From: Candidatus Poseidoniaceae archaeon
GTDB lineage: Archaea > Thermoplasmatota > Poseidoniia > Poseidoniales > Poseidoniaceae
Assembly: GCA_029250345.1 (NCBI GenBank)
Contig: JAQXFL010000029.1
Coordinates: 1-26,034 of the forward strand
Direction: 5' to 3'
Length of the DNA stretch: 26,034 nt
Of this stretch, positions 1 through 8,595 are shown piece by piece. The position numbers and the translations under genes are program-made. The notes under the pieces are model-generated. The model was not told the origin of the DNA, searched no databases, and saw only the letters and a list, made by a program, of their open reading frames with translations. How positions within the stretch are numbered: the first letter of the stretch is position 1; each line of letters starts with the position of its first letter.

Positions 1-824
1 GAATATACCAAGGCATTACGAGACACAGGACCTGTTTCAGCAACAGACCGCGAATCCACGATGATGATGATATCAGAAACAGCGTCACGTTCTCGTTCAT
101 TGACCATGAGTTTTCCAGATCGTGCGTATGCAGACCAGTTGATGGCACGGAAAGAGTCACCTTCGAAGTATTCTCGCAATGAGTAAAACTCGGAACCAGG
201 ACCTGGTTGTCGAATGTTAACAGCACCTGTGAAAATCTTAGGAACACGGGATTTGACGAAGGTATCTTTGAGGTCTTCCATTTTCGGAAACACAAGGAAA
301 TCATTGTAGACATGCAATTCTTTCTCCTTGTGGAACAATCCGAATGGGTCTTGAATCCTGACAGCCACAGGTCCAACACTGTAGAAACCTCTCAGTGGAC
401 ATTCAACGGTGTATTCGATCAACGTTTCACGGCGTGGACCAAGTTCCATCAAAATGTAATTTGCACCGTCTTTGATGCGCATAACTTCAGGAACGCGGTC
501 TCGAACTTCCAAAATTTTAGCGAGCGATGAATGGTTTTGCATCCGCAGCGTGATGTTTAACTCCCCATCTTCAAAGATACGAGCACTCGACATTTTCCGC
601 ATTGCGGTTACGCTGTTGAGTGCCGCGCCTTCTTCACCTGACCATTCTTCTGCGCGTCGGCCAGTAGCCGCAACGTCAGCGTGACCGCCGAAAAGGGCAG
701 CCCAAGTCAGGAAGACAAAGATGACAACTGCAATCGTAACGAGCTGGGAGTTTCGCAGGGTTAGACCGAGCAAATACATGGCAATAGCCAAACTACCGAG
801 CATAGCAGATTTACGACTCCACAT
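1..824 (-). CDS. DUF58 domain-containing membrane protein (3' part cut off by the window edge)
   Basis: This frame is open from an ATG at 824 to the window edge (274 complete codons), so the C-terminus is missing. The protein starts with two closely spaced hydrophobic helices (about residues 8-25 and 27-46), followed by a soluble beta-rich part. The DUF58 signature is clear: an SLREYFEGDSFRAINW block, then SAYARSGKLMVNERE, then a hydrophobic strand ending in VDSRS. DUF58 proteins usually sit next to MoxR ATPases and are thought to act in a chaperone or envelope-maturation system with von Willebrand A proteins; the exact job is unknown. A GAGGTGA ribosome site lies 5 bases before the ATG at 824. 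An ATG at 829 is followed at once by a stop and cannot be the start. The gene follows MoxR by 33 bases in the same operon. The family call is secure; the function is not. Confidence 0.88.
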   Translation of the reverse strand, partial: MWSRKSAMLGSLAIAMYLLGLTLRNSQLVTIAVVIFVFLTWAALFGGHADVAATGRRAEEWSGEEGAALNSVTAMRKMSSARIFEDGELNITLRMQNHSSLAKILEVRDRVPEVMRIKDGANYILMELGPRRETLIEYTVECPLRGFYSVGPVAVRIQDPFGLFHKEKELHVYNDFLVFPKMEDLKDTFVKSRVPKIFTGAVNIRQPGPGSEFYSLREYFEGDSFRAINWSAYARSGKLMVNERERDAVSDIIIIVDSRSVAETGPVSRNALVY

Positions 825-857
825 CACATTCACCTCAAATTCAGTTTAGAACTGTAA

Positions 858-2033
858 TCAAACAGTTGGTACAGGAACTTCACGTAGAATCGCTTGAATC
901 ACTTCACCGGACTCTAGGCCCTTGATTTGATGCTCAGGCTTGAGAATAATTCGGTGTGCGAGTGCGAGCTCGGCAATTGCCTTGATGTCGTCTGGAGTGA
1001 CGAAGTCACGACCACGAAGTGCTGCAGCAGCACGGGAGGTCTTCAGCAATGCTTGGGAACCACGAGGTGAAGCGCCGACCAAAACACGAGGATCTTCACG
1101 TGTTCGGGAAACAACTTCGACCATGTACATTCGGAGAGCAGGGTCTACATAGACGAATTCACATGCTTGTTGCATGTTAATCACCATTTCTGGGTGAGTA
1201 ATGACTTCGACTTCAACAGCGTCCTTTCCACGAGAAATACGACGGGATAGAATCTCGTCTTCGTCAGCACGGTCAGGGTATCCGACGGACATCTTGAACA
1301 TGAAACGGTCAAGTTGTGCTTCAGGAAGCGGATATGTACCTTCTTGCTCGACAGGGTTTTGAGTTGCCATAACAATAAACGGAGCAGGGAGTTTGTGAGT
1401 CACTGTACCAATGGTAACTTGCTTCTCTTGCATAGCCTCAAGCAATGCAGCTTGAGTCTTTGGAGGAGCACGGTTAATCTCGTCAGCGAGAAGAAGGTTA
1501 CAGAACAATGGTCCTGGCTTGAATGTAAATTCACCCTTCTTTGCGTCGTAGATGTTTGTACCTGTGATATCAGCAGGGAGCAAGTCAGGCGTAAATTGAA
1601 CACGCTTGAAATCGCAACCAAGCGCATCAGCGAAGGTGTTGGTCATCAGTGTCTTAGCCAGACCTGGGTAATCTTCGAACAGAAGGTTACCGTTGGAAAG
1701 GATGTTGATCAAGACGTTATCGATAACGTGTGCTTTACCGATAATTACTTTCTGGACTTCGGCAGCGATTGCGCTTGCAATCGAACCGACGGCCTTCAAC
1801 TTCTCTTTGTTTTCTGGGCTGGTTTGGTGCTTCGGTTGAACCGGAGCGGCCGGTGCTGGCGCTGCTGGGGCTGGTGCTGGCGCTGCTGGTGCTGCTGGCA
1901 TAGGCGCTGGTGCTGCTGGCATAGGTGCCGCTGGCATTGGCGCTGCTGGTGCAGGCATTGCAGGTGCTGCTGGGGCCACAGGAGCTGCTGGCGCTGGCGC
2001 GGGCGGGGCTGCTGGGGGGGCGGGGGGTTGCAT
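858..2033 (-). CDS. moxR: MoxR-family AAA+ ATPase with Ala/Pro-rich N-terminal tail
   Basis: The protein has 391 residues. Residues 70-391 are a complete MoxR ATPase: Walker A-like EDYPGLAKT at 120-128 (Lys127), Walker B LLLADEINRAPPKTQAALLE from 180, sensor 1 ATQNPVEQEGTYPLPEAQLD at 223-242 followed by Arg243, and a C-terminal AAA lid. MoxR ATPases are thought to remodel or activate partner proteins, often DUF58 or VWA proteins, and both operon neighbours fit that. The first 66 residues contain only Met, Gln, Pro, Ala and Val, with no charge; such a tail is not part of the usual MoxR fold and is probably disordered. A GGAGG site lies 9 bases before the ATG at 2033, which supports including the tail. 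The usual GVPG of the MoxR Walker A is DYPG here, with the Lys-Thr kept. It lies 19 bases downstream of the DUF4350 gene. Confidence 0.93.
   Translation of the reverse strand: MQPPAPPAAPPAPAPAAPVAPAAPAMPAPAAPMPAAPMPAAPAPMPAAPAAPAPAPAAPAPAAPVQPKHQTSPENKEKLKAVGSIASAIAAEVQKVIIGKAHVIDNVLINILSNGNLLFEDYPGLAKTLMTNTFADALGCDFKRVQFTPDLLPADITGTNIYDAKKGEFTFKPGPLFCNLLLADEINRAPPKTQAALLEAMQEKQVTIGTVTHKLPAPFIVMATQNPVEQEGTYPLPEAQLDRFMFKMSVGYPDRADEDEILSRRISRGKDAVEVEVITHPEMVINMQQACEFVYVDPALRMYMVEVVSRTREDPRVLVGASPRGSQALLKTSRAAAALRGRDFVTPDDIKAIAELALAHRIILKPEHQIKGLESGEVIQAILREVPVPTV
1840..2032 (-). repeat. Degenerate GCT/CCA-rich repeat tract encoding the Ala/Pro tail of MoxR
   Basis: The start of the MoxR gene consists of short imperfect repeats of Ala and Pro codons, with recurring units such as AAPMP and APAAP. 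The DNA is much more GC-rich than its surroundings and uses mixed synonymous codons. It is therefore an old or selected repeat rather than a fresh exact expansion. Such tracts can change length by replication slippage, so the tail may vary between strains; that is inference. Confidence 0.7.
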
Positions 2034-2052
2034 GTCTATTTTCCTCCAATTA

Positions 2053-3633
2053 TCAATTTCCCCAACGGCGGATTTGTGGGATGATTTCCCTCAATTCTTC
2101 GTTGGAGTAGGAACGGTTGGAGCTGATGAGCTCAACCAAGCGCGGGTCACGAACCATTTGCATGATTTCCGCAGGTGTCTTACGCATGAATTCGTCACGC
2201 GTTAAATCATTAAATTGACGAACTTTCGAAAGCAGGGCTTCTCTGGTTCGCATTTGGTACTGAGAAGCATCCAGTTTCTTTGGACGTTCTCTGAAGCGAG
2301 TAAGGTCGAATACGTGGCGCCAATTTTCCTTTTCAGGAACCACCATGATTGCAATGGCTAGCAATGCGAAGAGATTGAGGATGATGAGCCACTTGAGGAC
2401 AACATCGCTGGTCAAGAGTACCACAGCACCCATTGCTTCGGTGAATGGAGAAGATAGAGCGCTGGAGACGTGACGGCTTTCGTCGAAGACGACATAATGC
2501 TCCGAAGGTGAACGGCGGATGGTGTTTGAAAGCTCAGCGTTGTCAAATTCCATCATATCGTAAATCAGGGCGCTGAAATATTTGCTGTTTCCATCCCAAC
2601 TCGTATCTCCTTGTGCCGAAGAAAGTCCGTTCGGGTCGGTATCCCAACAGTTGTGTCCGTTTTCGAGGTACGCAGGTGAAGTGCATTGGAGGTAGCCGTT
2701 CTCTTGTGCCAAGTCTGCATCCCAAAGATGGTTTGCAAGAACCGAGTGGTCCGATACGAAGACGATTGAGCCAGTGACATCCACTTCTCCAATGTCGTTG
2801 TTTGGCAACTTGTCAAGGACGTTCTTGACAGGGTAATCGATTCTAATAATGAGCCCAGTCATTCCTTCACCAAGGGTCGGGTTGAGGTCGCTGTCGATGT
2901 TGTCTGGGAATTTCGCAACACGAGCAGATGTCGATGCTGCTGCTAGGATGTTGACTTCACGGTTTGAGTCAGTTTGTTCGTCGAGAACTTGAATCGCTGT
3001 AGGACGATGGAATAGAACAGGCATTCGGCAGTTGTCGATTTGCGCATTTGCAACTGCTTCATCGGAACATGGAATGAGTTTTTCATCACCCATTTCACTG
3101 ATGTTTTGATTTACACTGGCAGCCGACCAAAGGCGACGGTAGTCTGCTGGTTGGATAGCACCAACTGAATCCTCGACTTCGTAGTATCGCTGGTCGTCAT
3201 AGACTGGAGCATCGAAATACTTCACGCCAAACTCTTCAGCGACAAGTTGAGCGTTGGTTGAACTTGCAGCCAAGATGACCTTGCCACCCTTTTCGGTGAC
3301 GAAATCGTGAAGTGCTGATGCTTCTGCTGCATCGAATGGCTTCTCAGGACCTGCAATAATGAGCATGCTTCGGTGAGGATCGTTCCAGTCGTTCACCAGC
3401 ATTGGAGTTGACATGGTGTTCGCAATGCTGTAGTCTTTGCCTTCGAGAACCTCTCTCATCTCAGTCAACTGTTGCATTGAATACTCGTCGGCGGCGTTGT
3501 TGTAAGGGGAGAGTACTGTGGTCTTGTCCCAACTTACAGCTGTAACAACGATGATTGACAAAAACAGGGATGCGACAAAGCCGACTTTGAGCCAAGTTTC
3601 AATAGAAATCTTGCCTGAATCTTCTTCTGCCAT
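2053..3633 (-). CDS. DUF4350 domain-containing membrane protein
   Basis: The chosen ATG at 3633 (526 residues) has an AAGGAGTGA ribosome site about 8 bases upstream. The frame stays open to 3702, but that start lacks a ribosome site and would add 23 residues before a typical short N-terminus. A membrane helix at about residues 14-35 is followed by a large outer domain. It has the DUF4350 pattern: a short-lived-gap region, then LIIAGPEKPFDAAEASALHDFV, then GGKVILAASS, resembling a GATase-like Rossmann fold. A second helix lies near residues 415-435, and a basic cytoplasmic tail of about 90 residues ends at RRWGN. DUF4350, MoxR and DUF58 genes commonly cluster together, and here they lie in that order on one strand with 19 and 33 base gaps. 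The molecular role of DUF4350 is not known. Confidence is high for the gene and good for the family. Confidence 0.85.
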   Translation of the reverse strand: MAEEDSGKISIETWLKVGFVASLFLSIIVVTAVSWDKTTVLSPYNNAADEYSMQQLTEMREVLEGKDYSIANTMSTPMLVNDWNDPHRSMLIIAGPEKPFDAAEASALHDFVTEKGGKVILAASSTNAQLVAEEFGVKYFDAPVYDDQRYYEVEDSVGAIQPADYRRLWSAASVNQNISEMGDEKLIPCSDEAVANAQIDNCRMPVLFHRPTAIQVLDEQTDSNREVNILAAASTSARVAKFPDNIDSDLNPTLGEGMTGLIIRIDYPVKNVLDKLPNNDIGEVDVTGSIVFVSDHSVLANHLWDADLAQENGYLQCTSPAYLENGHNCWDTDPNGLSSAQGDTSWDGNSKYFSALIYDMMEFDNAELSNTIRRSPSEHYVVFDESRHVSSALSSPFTEAMGAVVLLTSDVVLKWLIILNLFALLAIAIMVVPEKENWRHVFDLTRFRERPKKLDASQYQMRTREALLSKVRQFNDLTRDEFMRKTPAEIMQMVRDPRLVELISSNRSYSNEELREIIPQIRRWGN

Positions 3634-3836
3634 TTCTATCACTCCTTGTGCGATTGCCGTAGTCTCAACGGTATAAACAACCGTCGGAACCTCGCTCCAC
3701 ACTTAATGCTTGTTCATGCGTGATTTGAAGCCACAGGTTAATAGGAGAGGAAAAAGCGATGTGCAAGGGATATTCAGTGAAGTGAAAATGTGCCTAAAAA
3801 GCAGAAAATAACACGAAAACACGGGAAAACGGCGTT
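3634..3836 (-). promoter_or_regulatory. Intergenic region with candidate promoter of the DUF4350-MoxR-DUF58 operon
   Basis: This 203-base gap is the largest non-coding stretch in the window. On the minus strand a TATA-like TTGTTTATAC lies at 3680-3671, about 40 bases before the ATG at 3633. That would give a leader of roughly 15 bases that still includes the AAGGAGTGA ribosome site. Just past the upstream gene, the minus strand has several short T runs (around 3795-3836, with TTTT separated by C or G), which could end transcription of the preceding operon in the U-tract manner known in archaea. No conserved RNA structure or small gene is visible. The promoter is a motif-level guess. Confidence 0.4.
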
Positions 3837-4802
3837 TTAAGGCGACTTACGAAGAACAGAAACGAGACCCAGCAGCATAAGCAACTCTATGCCGCCAACC
3901 CACGGAACGGAATTGGAATCTTCACGCAAGAGAATATCGTCATCCTCTTGGTCGTCGTTGTTCGAAGATGTATCGTCATCGTCAGCCTGGATTGCCTCGA
4001 CATCCACATCAAAGGTTGTGCTTCGAGATGCTTCATCGCCTTCTGATTCAAGCGATAGCGTCACCTCACAGACACGGGTTGGTTGGCTTGTTGAGGCTTC
4101 AAGAGTGAGCGTTACAAACGTATCCTTGCCGCTTTGAGCACCGGTAGGGTCGACAACAGTATTGGCAAGCTCTTGAACACCAACCATCGAGAGGTGAGGG
4201 CAACTCCTGAACTGTACTGTGGCTTCTTTGATGGCATCTTTGGTGTTTCCATTGTTGATGATTTGGGCCGTAAACTCGATCGATGAACCAGCAAATAATT
4301 GATCCTCTGGCAGCGTCACAGTGGGTCGCAAATCGAATATTTTAGGAACACTGACATCCCCTTCAATTTCTTGCGTACTTGCAGTTGTGTCGCCAACCTT
4401 TTCTTCAGCAGTGACCGTCAACAAAGAGGTATTGCTCGGGTTGTATTCGCGTGCAGCATCATCATCCACTGAATCAAATTCAATGCTGAATGTTTCGTTT
4501 CCATTGGCTGCGACAGAAAAAGTATCAGGGCCTGAAAAGGTGAACGGCACCCAAGAGTCAAACTCATACTCAAGAGCGATTTCCAATTGAGTCATTCTGT
4601 TGTTTTCAACATACACAACGATTTCACCTTCAGCATCCCAGTCGATATCCATGTCCACAATGTACGTTGAATCCATGTCAGTAGCCCATCCCAGAGCCCA
4701 TGACGGACCTTCAATGGGCGATTGCGCTTCAACAGAAACTCCACCTAACACGGACAGTCCAAGTAAGAAAGTCGCTAGTGTGACAAGTATTTTCTGTTGC
4801 AT
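3837..4802 (-). CDS. Secreted, C-terminally membrane-anchored acidic beta-sandwich protein
   Basis: The protein has 321 residues and I do not recognise a named family for the whole of it. It has a clear signal peptide (residues 1 to about 26, basic MQQK, hydrophobic core, likely cleavage after VEA). Two Ig-like segments follow. The second (about 155-272) resembles CARDB-type domains (AGSSIEFTAQIINNGNTKDA) and holds a possible disulfide pair, Cys201 and Cys245. Next come an Asp-rich linker (273-289), a hydrophobic helix (about 300-316) and a short basic tail, RKSP. This is the layout of surface proteins held by a C-terminal anchor, as with archaeal CTERM proteins, although no PGF motif is present. 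A GAGGTGA site overlaps the stop of the FAD-subunit gene, only 9 bases upstream, so it is probably translated with the molybdenum enzyme genes. Why the two belong together is unclear. Confidence 0.8.
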   Translation of the reverse strand: MQQKILVTLATFLLGLSVLGGVSVEAQSPIEGPSWALGWATDMDSTYIVDMDIDWDAEGEIVVYVENNRMTQLEIALEYEFDSWVPFTFSGPDTFSVAANGNETFSIEFDSVDDDAAREYNPSNTSLLTVTAEEKVGDTTASTQEIEGDVSVPKIFDLRPTVTLPEDQLFAGSSIEFTAQIINNGNTKDAIKEATVQFRSCPHLSMVGVQELANTVVDPTGAQSGKDTFVTLTLEASTSQPTRVCEVTLSLESEGDEASRSTTFDVDVEAIQADDDDTSSNNDDQEDDDILLREDSNSVPWVGGIELLMLLGLVSVLRKSP

Positions 4803-4811
4803 GATTTCACC

Positions 4812-5786
4812 TCACTCAAGCATTTTTTCGACCGCTCGCTTGGTCAGTACTCGCACCATGGATTTACGGTAACGAGGTGGAAGCGAGGTGTTGTTCACTG
4901 GTTTGACACTCTTTCGTATTGACGCAGCAAGTGCCTTGACGGAATTCATTCCATCCCAATCTGTTTCAAGAACTGTGGCTACTTCGTCGGAGTGGCATCG
5001 AGGAATCGATTCAAGTGCCGTCGTTGCTACTTTGAGGGAAGTGACGTCACCGGCAAACCAAGATGCGGCGACTCCCGCCTCCGGGAAGTCCCATGTATCG
5101 CGAACTCGAAGTTTCTGGTAAGAACCAGTTCTCGCAGCAGACGATTCAGAAATTGTAATTTTGAGCAGGAACTCTCCCTTTTCCAGAACATTCTTTTTCA
5201 TTCCATCAAGTTGGTAAAACTCTTGCAATGGCATCGTACGCAGTCCGCTTGGACCGATGAGGTGCACTTCTGCATCCAGAACCATGAGGGTCGGCGCAAT
5301 GTCGCCTTGATAGGTCGCTACGCACAATGTGTTTTGATTTGGAACAACGCGGCAATCAGCACCTGTACCACAATCTGCCTTGTGACACCAATCAATAGAA
5401 CGGCGCCAGTCTTCACCTTGGTTGTACCAGAAACAGCGAGTGTCAAGGCATAAATTACCGCCAAGTGTAGCATTCCTTCGTACAAGAGAAGAGGCGACTT
5501 TACTTGCAGCTTCAACAATCAATGGATGAATTCCGTTCTCGACAGTGAGATCAGCAAGTCGGGCCATGCATCCAATTTCATGCAACGATAATGTATTCAC
5601 ACCCTCAATCCGAGCAAGTGAGATCACGTGCGGTTTAGGGTTCAAGTGCCATTTGTAATTCGGCAGTAAGTCTGTACCACCAGCAACCCAATCGAAATCT
5701 TCACCCTTTTCCAGCAGAGAGCCAGCTATTGAACAGGCTTCTTCGACGGTTGTTGGATTGTGCAACACAAACGGTGGCATTAGCAT
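4812..5786 (-). CDS. FAD-binding subunit of a molybdenum hydroxylase family enzyme, HcrB-like with extra Cys-rich loop
   Basis: The 324 residues fit the medium (FAD) subunit of the xanthine dehydrogenase/CO dehydrogenase family. The FAD-binding motifs AGGTD (35-39) and TLGGN (107-111) are both present, and the C-terminal domain follows in the usual place. Between the second FAD motif and the next strand there is an insertion carrying Cys113, Cys118, Cys134, Cys139, Cys145 and Cys155, starting NLCLDTRCFWYNQ. This is the pattern of the beta subunit of 4-hydroxybenzoyl-CoA reductase, where four Cys of such a loop hold an additional [4Fe-4S] cluster; ordinary xanthine dehydrogenases lack it. The start is set by GGAGGTGA 6 bases before the ATG. 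The ATG overlaps the stop of the large subunit in TGATG, so the two are translationally coupled. The real substrate cannot be read from the sequence. Confidence 0.9.
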   Translation of the reverse strand: MLMPPFVLHNPTTVEEACSIAGSLLEKGEDFDWVAGGTDLLPNYKWHLNPKPHVISLARIEGVNTLSLHEIGCMARLADLTVENGIHPLIVEAASKVASSLVRRNATLGGNLCLDTRCFWYNQGEDWRRSIDWCHKADCGTGADCRVVPNQNTLCVATYQGDIAPTLMVLDAEVHLIGPSGLRTMPLQEFYQLDGMKKNVLEKGEFLLKITISESSAARTGSYQKLRVRDTWDFPEAGVAASWFAGDVTSLKVATTALESIPRCHSDEVATVLETDWDGMNSVKALAASIRKSVKPVNNTSLPPRYRKSMVRVLTKRAVEKMLE

Positions 5787-8590
5787 CAGTTTTCACCTCC
5801 CATTTCTCGTTGTTCTTTTTTCAGCCAAGCTCGGCCAGCAAGACCAAGCTCGGCCAGTTGCTCTGGGTCGGGTTCAGTTGCTGTGCGCCATCCCTCGACT
5901 TGATCTTCCAATGGAATAGTTGGGTCAAACCCAAACAAAACTCCGTTCACATACGGGCTGGTGTCTTCGGTTCGTTGCCGTGCTTTATCACGCAATTTGT
6001 GTTCTTGAGCACGCGCAACAAGTGTAGGTTGCAAGGAACTGTGAGTTAGACGAGGACTCGGAAGGTCCAATGGATCATCTACACCCGAATTTTTGAGTGT
6101 CTTTTCGATTCCTTTGAACACGACATCAGGGGTTAGAGGTAAGTCGCGCAGTCGGATACCTATGGCATCATAGACTGCATTCACTACAGCAGGAAGAATC
6201 GGTAGAAGTGGGCCTTCACCTGCTTCTTTCGCTCCGAATGGACCTTCTGGATCACAGGATTCAATGATAATCGGTTCGACATGAGGCATTTCGTGTACTG
6301 ATGGAATCTTGTAATCCAAGAGATTGGCATTCTGTAAATGGCCGGTACGGCCATAGACCATCTTTTCCGACAACACCTGTCCAAGTCCCATATGGCATGA
6401 ACCGATAATTTGTCCTTTCACTGCCATTGGATTGAGTGCCTTACCGCAGTCATGGGCTGCCCAAACATCGGTACAACGAATCATTCCAGTTTCCACATCC
6501 ACATCGACTTCAGCCACATATGCGGAGAAAGAGTATGCAGGTGCAAGTCCAGCAGCAGCGCCCTTGTGAACTCCACCCATAGGTGGGGAGCGGTATGCGC
6601 CGCTTGCAATCAGTGAGCCTTTGTCTTCCTGTGCTTTGTGCAGTGCTTTGAGATACGAGACACCAATTGCAGGATCGTGCTTATAGTAGATTCGTCGGTC
6701 ATTAAGAACCAAGTTATCAGGATGGTATCCAAGAATATCCCAAGCTGCGTTGAGCAATTGCTCTCGAACTTCGAGTGCTGCTCGTATTGCAGCATTGGCA
6801 TTCATGAACGTGACTCGGCTCGAATATGAGCCTAAATCCACTGGAGATGTATCGCTTTCATGGCTTCGAACATGAATCATTTCAATCGGTAAAGCCAACA
6901 CTTCTGATACCACTTGGGCAACTGCGGTCGTCGAACCCTGCCCGATATCTGCAGCGCCTGTATGGACTGTAACACCGCCGTCCATATCCACTTGAATGTG
7001 TACGGTAGCGTGTGGGAATCGGTTTGGATCCCAATGGATTGGCAATCCAGAACCGGAGATGAAGAAGCCGCAGCCGATGCCAATTCCTTTACCAAGAGGC
7101 ATTTGACGGAACTTCTCATCCCAATTCGAACCTTCACGGACTTTCTCTAAAGCCTCTCTCATACCATTTGAAGTAATTCGGAAACCACTGATTGTTCTGC
7201 TGTGTGGAGGCAAGAGGTTGGCGAGTCTCAAATCGATGGGGTCGACTTGCATGGTTTCAGCCATTTCGTCGAGTCCAACTTCAACTGCACACCGAGTGTT
7301 GACAGCGCCGTGTCCTCGCATTGCACCAGAAGCGGGTTTGTTGGTCCATACACGTGCGCCTGTATAATGGAATGAACCCAATTCATAGGGCGCTGTTGCC
7401 AACACACCGTTGTAGTACGAGGTTACGTGGCCGAAGGAAGCAAAACCGCCACCATCGATCAGTGCATCGATGTCAAAGCCAGAAATTCGGGCTTCTTCGT
7501 CTGCAGTCATCTTGACTTCGATATGGCTCGGGTGTCGGCCTCTGTTAATCCAATAGACTTCTTCACGGTCAAAGGTGATTCGAACCGGCCGGCCAGCTTT
7601 GCGAGCAAGAATTGCAGCGCACATTTCATGAGGGAAAGGATCGGATTTTCCACCAAACCCGCCACCAACAAAGGTACGAATGACGTTGATTTGATGCATT
7701 GGAACATCAAGAACGGTTGAAAGTGCTCGATGCGTGTAGTGAGGAACTTGTTGTGGCGTGTAGAGTTGAAGCCTACCGTTCGGACCCCAATGGGCAACGA
7801 CGGCATGGGGCTCAGTGAAACCGTGGTGAACACCTGCCATGCTCCATTTCCCGTGAGACTCAGCATGTGGTTTATCGACCAAAGAACGGTCTCCGAATTC
7901 CTGGAAAACTCTCTTTTGAACATTGGTCTTCGACAAATGGTACTTTCCTCGCCAATGGATGGGTTCGTCTGCGTCTTCAAGACCCTTTTTCGGGTCGAAA
8001 ACTGGTTCAAGAACTTCCCATTCGATATCGAAGAGGTTGAGAGCTTCAAGTGCCGTTGCTTCATCAACAGCGGCAACGCATGCAACAAGGTCGCCAACGT
8101 GGCGAACTTTCTCAACGGCCATTGCGTGTTCGTCTTTTGTCACGGGCAATACACCAAAACGGTGAGGTGAATCTTCACCGGTTGCTACAGCCAATACCCC
8201 GGGGAGTGCCTCGACTCGAGAGGTATCAATCGACTTAATGCGAGCATAGTGATGCGGGGAGCGAAGAATTTTTCCAATGATTTCGTTTGGTAATCGAACA
8301 TCGTCACCGTACCATGCCTGTCCAGTGACTTTGGCATTCGAATCAACAAGTGGGATTTCCTTACCAACGGTCGTACCGGTTCGGGCTCGGTCGTGTATAT
8401 GGGAGCCGGCTGGTTGTTCCTCTTTTCCACCAACAGATTCTGGAATGAAATCCAAGTCTCGTGGTTTCATGTGCGGGCGCGAGCCGCCTGAGCCTGGAGG
8501 CGGGAACGATTGCTTACCAGCAACACGCTTGCCGTCCTTTCGAGTAGTTTGGCCTGAGCCACCGGGTTGTTGACGATATCCTCCTGACAT
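5786..8590 (-). CDS. Molybdopterin-binding large subunit of a xanthine dehydrogenase/4-hydroxybenzoyl-CoA reductase type enzyme
   Basis: With the ATG at 8590 the protein has 934 residues. A GGTGAT ribosome site sits about 5 bases upstream; an in-frame GTG at 8599 has none. Residues 1-75 are an extra Gly- and Arg/Lys-rich tail. The aldehyde oxidase/xanthine dehydrogenase fold begins near residue 78. Cofactor motifs are in order: GGGFGGK 309-315, SGAMRGHG 421-428 (active-site loop with Arg425), DIGQG 548-552, and GAKEAGEGPL 786-795, where Glu792 aligns with the catalytic glutamate. There is no CSFR loop, so it is not a form I CO dehydrogenase. GSYSSRVTFM (587-596) looks like the 4-hydroxybenzoyl-CoA-reductase branch. 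The gene order small-large-medium is the one I recall for hcrCAB. It overlaps the FAD gene by one base. Function class is secure; substrate is open. Confidence 0.92.
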   Translation of the reverse strand: MSGGYRQQPGGSGQTTRKDGKRVAGKQSFPPPGSGGSRPHMKPRDLDFIPESVGGKEEQPAGSHIHDRARTGTTVGKEIPLVDSNAKVTGQAWYGDDVRLPNEIIGKILRSPHHYARIKSIDTSRVEALPGVLAVATGEDSPHRFGVLPVTKDEHAMAVEKVRHVGDLVACVAAVDEATALEALNLFDIEWEVLEPVFDPKKGLEDADEPIHWRGKYHLSKTNVQKRVFQEFGDRSLVDKPHAESHGKWSMAGVHHGFTEPHAVVAHWGPNGRLQLYTPQQVPHYTHRALSTVLDVPMHQINVIRTFVGGGFGGKSDPFPHEMCAAILARKAGRPVRITFDREEVYWINRGRHPSHIEVKMTADEEARISGFDIDALIDGGGFASFGHVTSYYNGVLATAPYELGSFHYTGARVWTNKPASGAMRGHGAVNTRCAVEVGLDEMAETMQVDPIDLRLANLLPPHSRTISGFRITSNGMREALEKVREGSNWDEKFRQMPLGKGIGIGCGFFISGSGLPIHWDPNRFPHATVHIQVDMDGGVTVHTGAADIGQGSTTAVAQVVSEVLALPIEMIHVRSHESDTSPVDLGSYSSRVTFMNANAAIRAALEVREQLLNAAWDILGYHPDNLVLNDRRIYYKHDPAIGVSYLKALHKAQEDKGSLIASGAYRSPPMGGVHKGAAAGLAPAYSFSAYVAEVDVDVETGMIRCTDVWAAHDCGKALNPMAVKGQIIGSCHMGLGQVLSEKMVYGRTGHLQNANLLDYKIPSVHEMPHVEPIIIESCDPEGPFGAKEAGEGPLLPILPAVVNAVYDAIGIRLRDLPLTPDVVFKGIEKTLKNSGVDDPLDLPSPRLTHSSLQPTLVARAQEHKLRDKARQRTEDTSPYVNGVLFGFDPTIPLEDQVEGWRTATEPDPEQLAELGLAGRAWLKKEQREMGGEN

Positions 8591-8595
8591 AATGA

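Noticed and set aside
207..684. Two open frames on the plus strand near the left edge
   Set aside because: The minus strand here encodes a clear DUF58 protein in one unbroken frame; the plus frames have no recognisable content.
1314..2084. Long open frame on the plus strand opposite moxR, with a Cys/Trp-rich C-terminal part
   Set aside because: It is the mirror of the Ala/Pro codon repeat of MoxR. It has no ribosome site and no domain, and it overlaps a well-supported gene.
3634..3702. Longer N-terminus for the DUF4350 protein
   Set aside because: The ATG at 3633 has a good ribosome site and gives a normal N-terminal helix; the extra 23 codons cover the likely promoter.
7507..8115. 200-codon open frame on the minus strand inside the molybdopterin subunit gene
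   Set aside because: It is an out-of-frame shadow of the large subunit, whose motifs continue across this region.
5786..8590. Form I CO dehydrogenase (CoxL) as identity of the large subunit
   Set aside because: The CSFR active-site loop is absent; SGAMRGHG and GSYSSRVTFM fit the xanthine dehydrogenase/HcrA side of the family.
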